Position numbers and translations under genes: made by a program. A DNA stretch of 32,101 bases from an uncultured bacterium (GTDB lineage Bacteria > Bacillota_I > Bacilli_A > RFN20 > CAG-826). Below the pieces are notes generated by a model. That model was given only the letters and a program-made list of their open reading frames with translations. It made no database searches and had not been told where the DNA came from. The stretch lies in assembly GCA_949299335.1 (NCBI GenBank), contig CASGAD010000006.1, positions 1 to 32,101 on the forward strand, read 5' to 3'. Of the stretch, positions 31,965 to 32,101 are shown one piece after another (the first letter of the stretch is position 1; each line of letters opens with the position of its first letter).

Positions 31965-32042
31965 GTAAGCGTAAAAGATATACCATTATTTTCGTTCGAA
32001 CACTTGAGCCTCATAATGTATTCATAAATAAAGGAGACAATT

Positions 32043-32101
32043 ATGGGAGTAATTACAAACACTTATCCTGAGGCTTTTAAAATTAGCTTAGTTAGACGTT
32101 A
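32043..32101 (+). CDS. Start of an unidentified gene (truncated by the window)
   Basis: ATG at 32043 with AAAGGAG at 32029-32035 as a good ribosome binding site. The visible 19 codons read MGVITNTYPEAFKISLVRR and then run off the end. This is too short to recognise. The gene is divergent from the phospholipase-like gene. No clear promoter was found in the 145 bases between them. Confidence 0.6.
   Translation, partial: MGVITNTYPEAFKISLVRR

Noticed and set aside
29311-32006. TTCGAACAC found at about 29312 and 31994
   Set aside because: A nine-base match contains the common TTCGAA palindrome; no consistent position relative to promoters.
1-32101. CRISPR arrays, insertion sequences, prophage or toxin-antitoxin modules
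   Set aside because: No regularly spaced repeats, transposase genes or phage genes were seen on either strand.

Overview
The window is a low-GC (roughly 30% by eye), AT-rich bacterial chromosome segment. It carries the core Firmicutes housekeeping run that Bacillus subtilis keeps between yloU and polC: yloU-fakA-plsX-rnc-ftsY-ylxM-ffh, rpsP-khpA-rimM-trmD, rplS-rbgA-rnhB, dprA-topA-trmFO-xerC, and rpsB-tsf-pyrH-frr-cdsA-dxr-rseP-polC. The gram-positive PolC, the gene order, and TGA used as a stop (ylxM, rimM) point to a reduced Bacilli/Erysipelotrichia-like organism using genetic code 11, perhaps a gut RF39/RFN20-type lineage near the root of Mollicutes. The lineage is inferred; the synteny and code are read from the sequence.

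Layout: positions 1-300 hold the 3' end of a 23S rRNA gene and a complete 5S gene. Positions 427-2520 encode an Asp23-family protein and FakA. After a strong terminator, plsX starts a second run (plsX-rnc-ftsY-ylxM-ffh, 2650-7005) behind a promoter that overlaps a perfect palindrome. Positions 7002-8920 hold trmD, rimM, khpA and rpsP on the minus strand, so the usual rpsP operon has been flipped in place. A 589-base divergent region with several hairpins and promoters leads into rplS. Between rplS and rbgA lies a broken XRE-type regulator gene flanked by a 20-base near-perfect direct repeat that copies the start of rbgA. Positions 10614-17525 are rbgA-rnhB-dprA-(small ORF)-topA-trmFO-xerC. Positions 17684-29138 are the tightly packed translation, lipid, isoprenoid and replication run ending in polC. 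A tRNA-Arg(CCU), a UMF1-type MFS transporter, a minus-strand zinc-dependent phospholipase C-like gene and the first 19 codons of an unknown gene close the window.

Functionally, FakA and PlsX form the entry route for exogenous fatty acids into phosphatidic acid, and CdsA takes that to CDP-diacylglycerol. FtsY and Ffh are the protein halves of SRP targeting. RbgA, RimM, KhpA, RNase III and TrmD serve ribosome, RNA and tRNA maturation. Genes usually found between these in B. subtilis (recG, fapR/fabD/fabG/acpP, smc, clpQY-codY, uppS, proS) are absent here, consistent with reduction or relocation.

I found no clear new multi-gene system. The points most worth a second look are regulatory or structural: the in-place operon inversion, two genes that share an identical leaderless-type promoter/start motif, an orphan minus-strand terminator hairpin beside a palindrome, the repeat-flanked dead regulator, a hairpin that buries the dprA ribosome binding site, and a palindromic plsX promoter.
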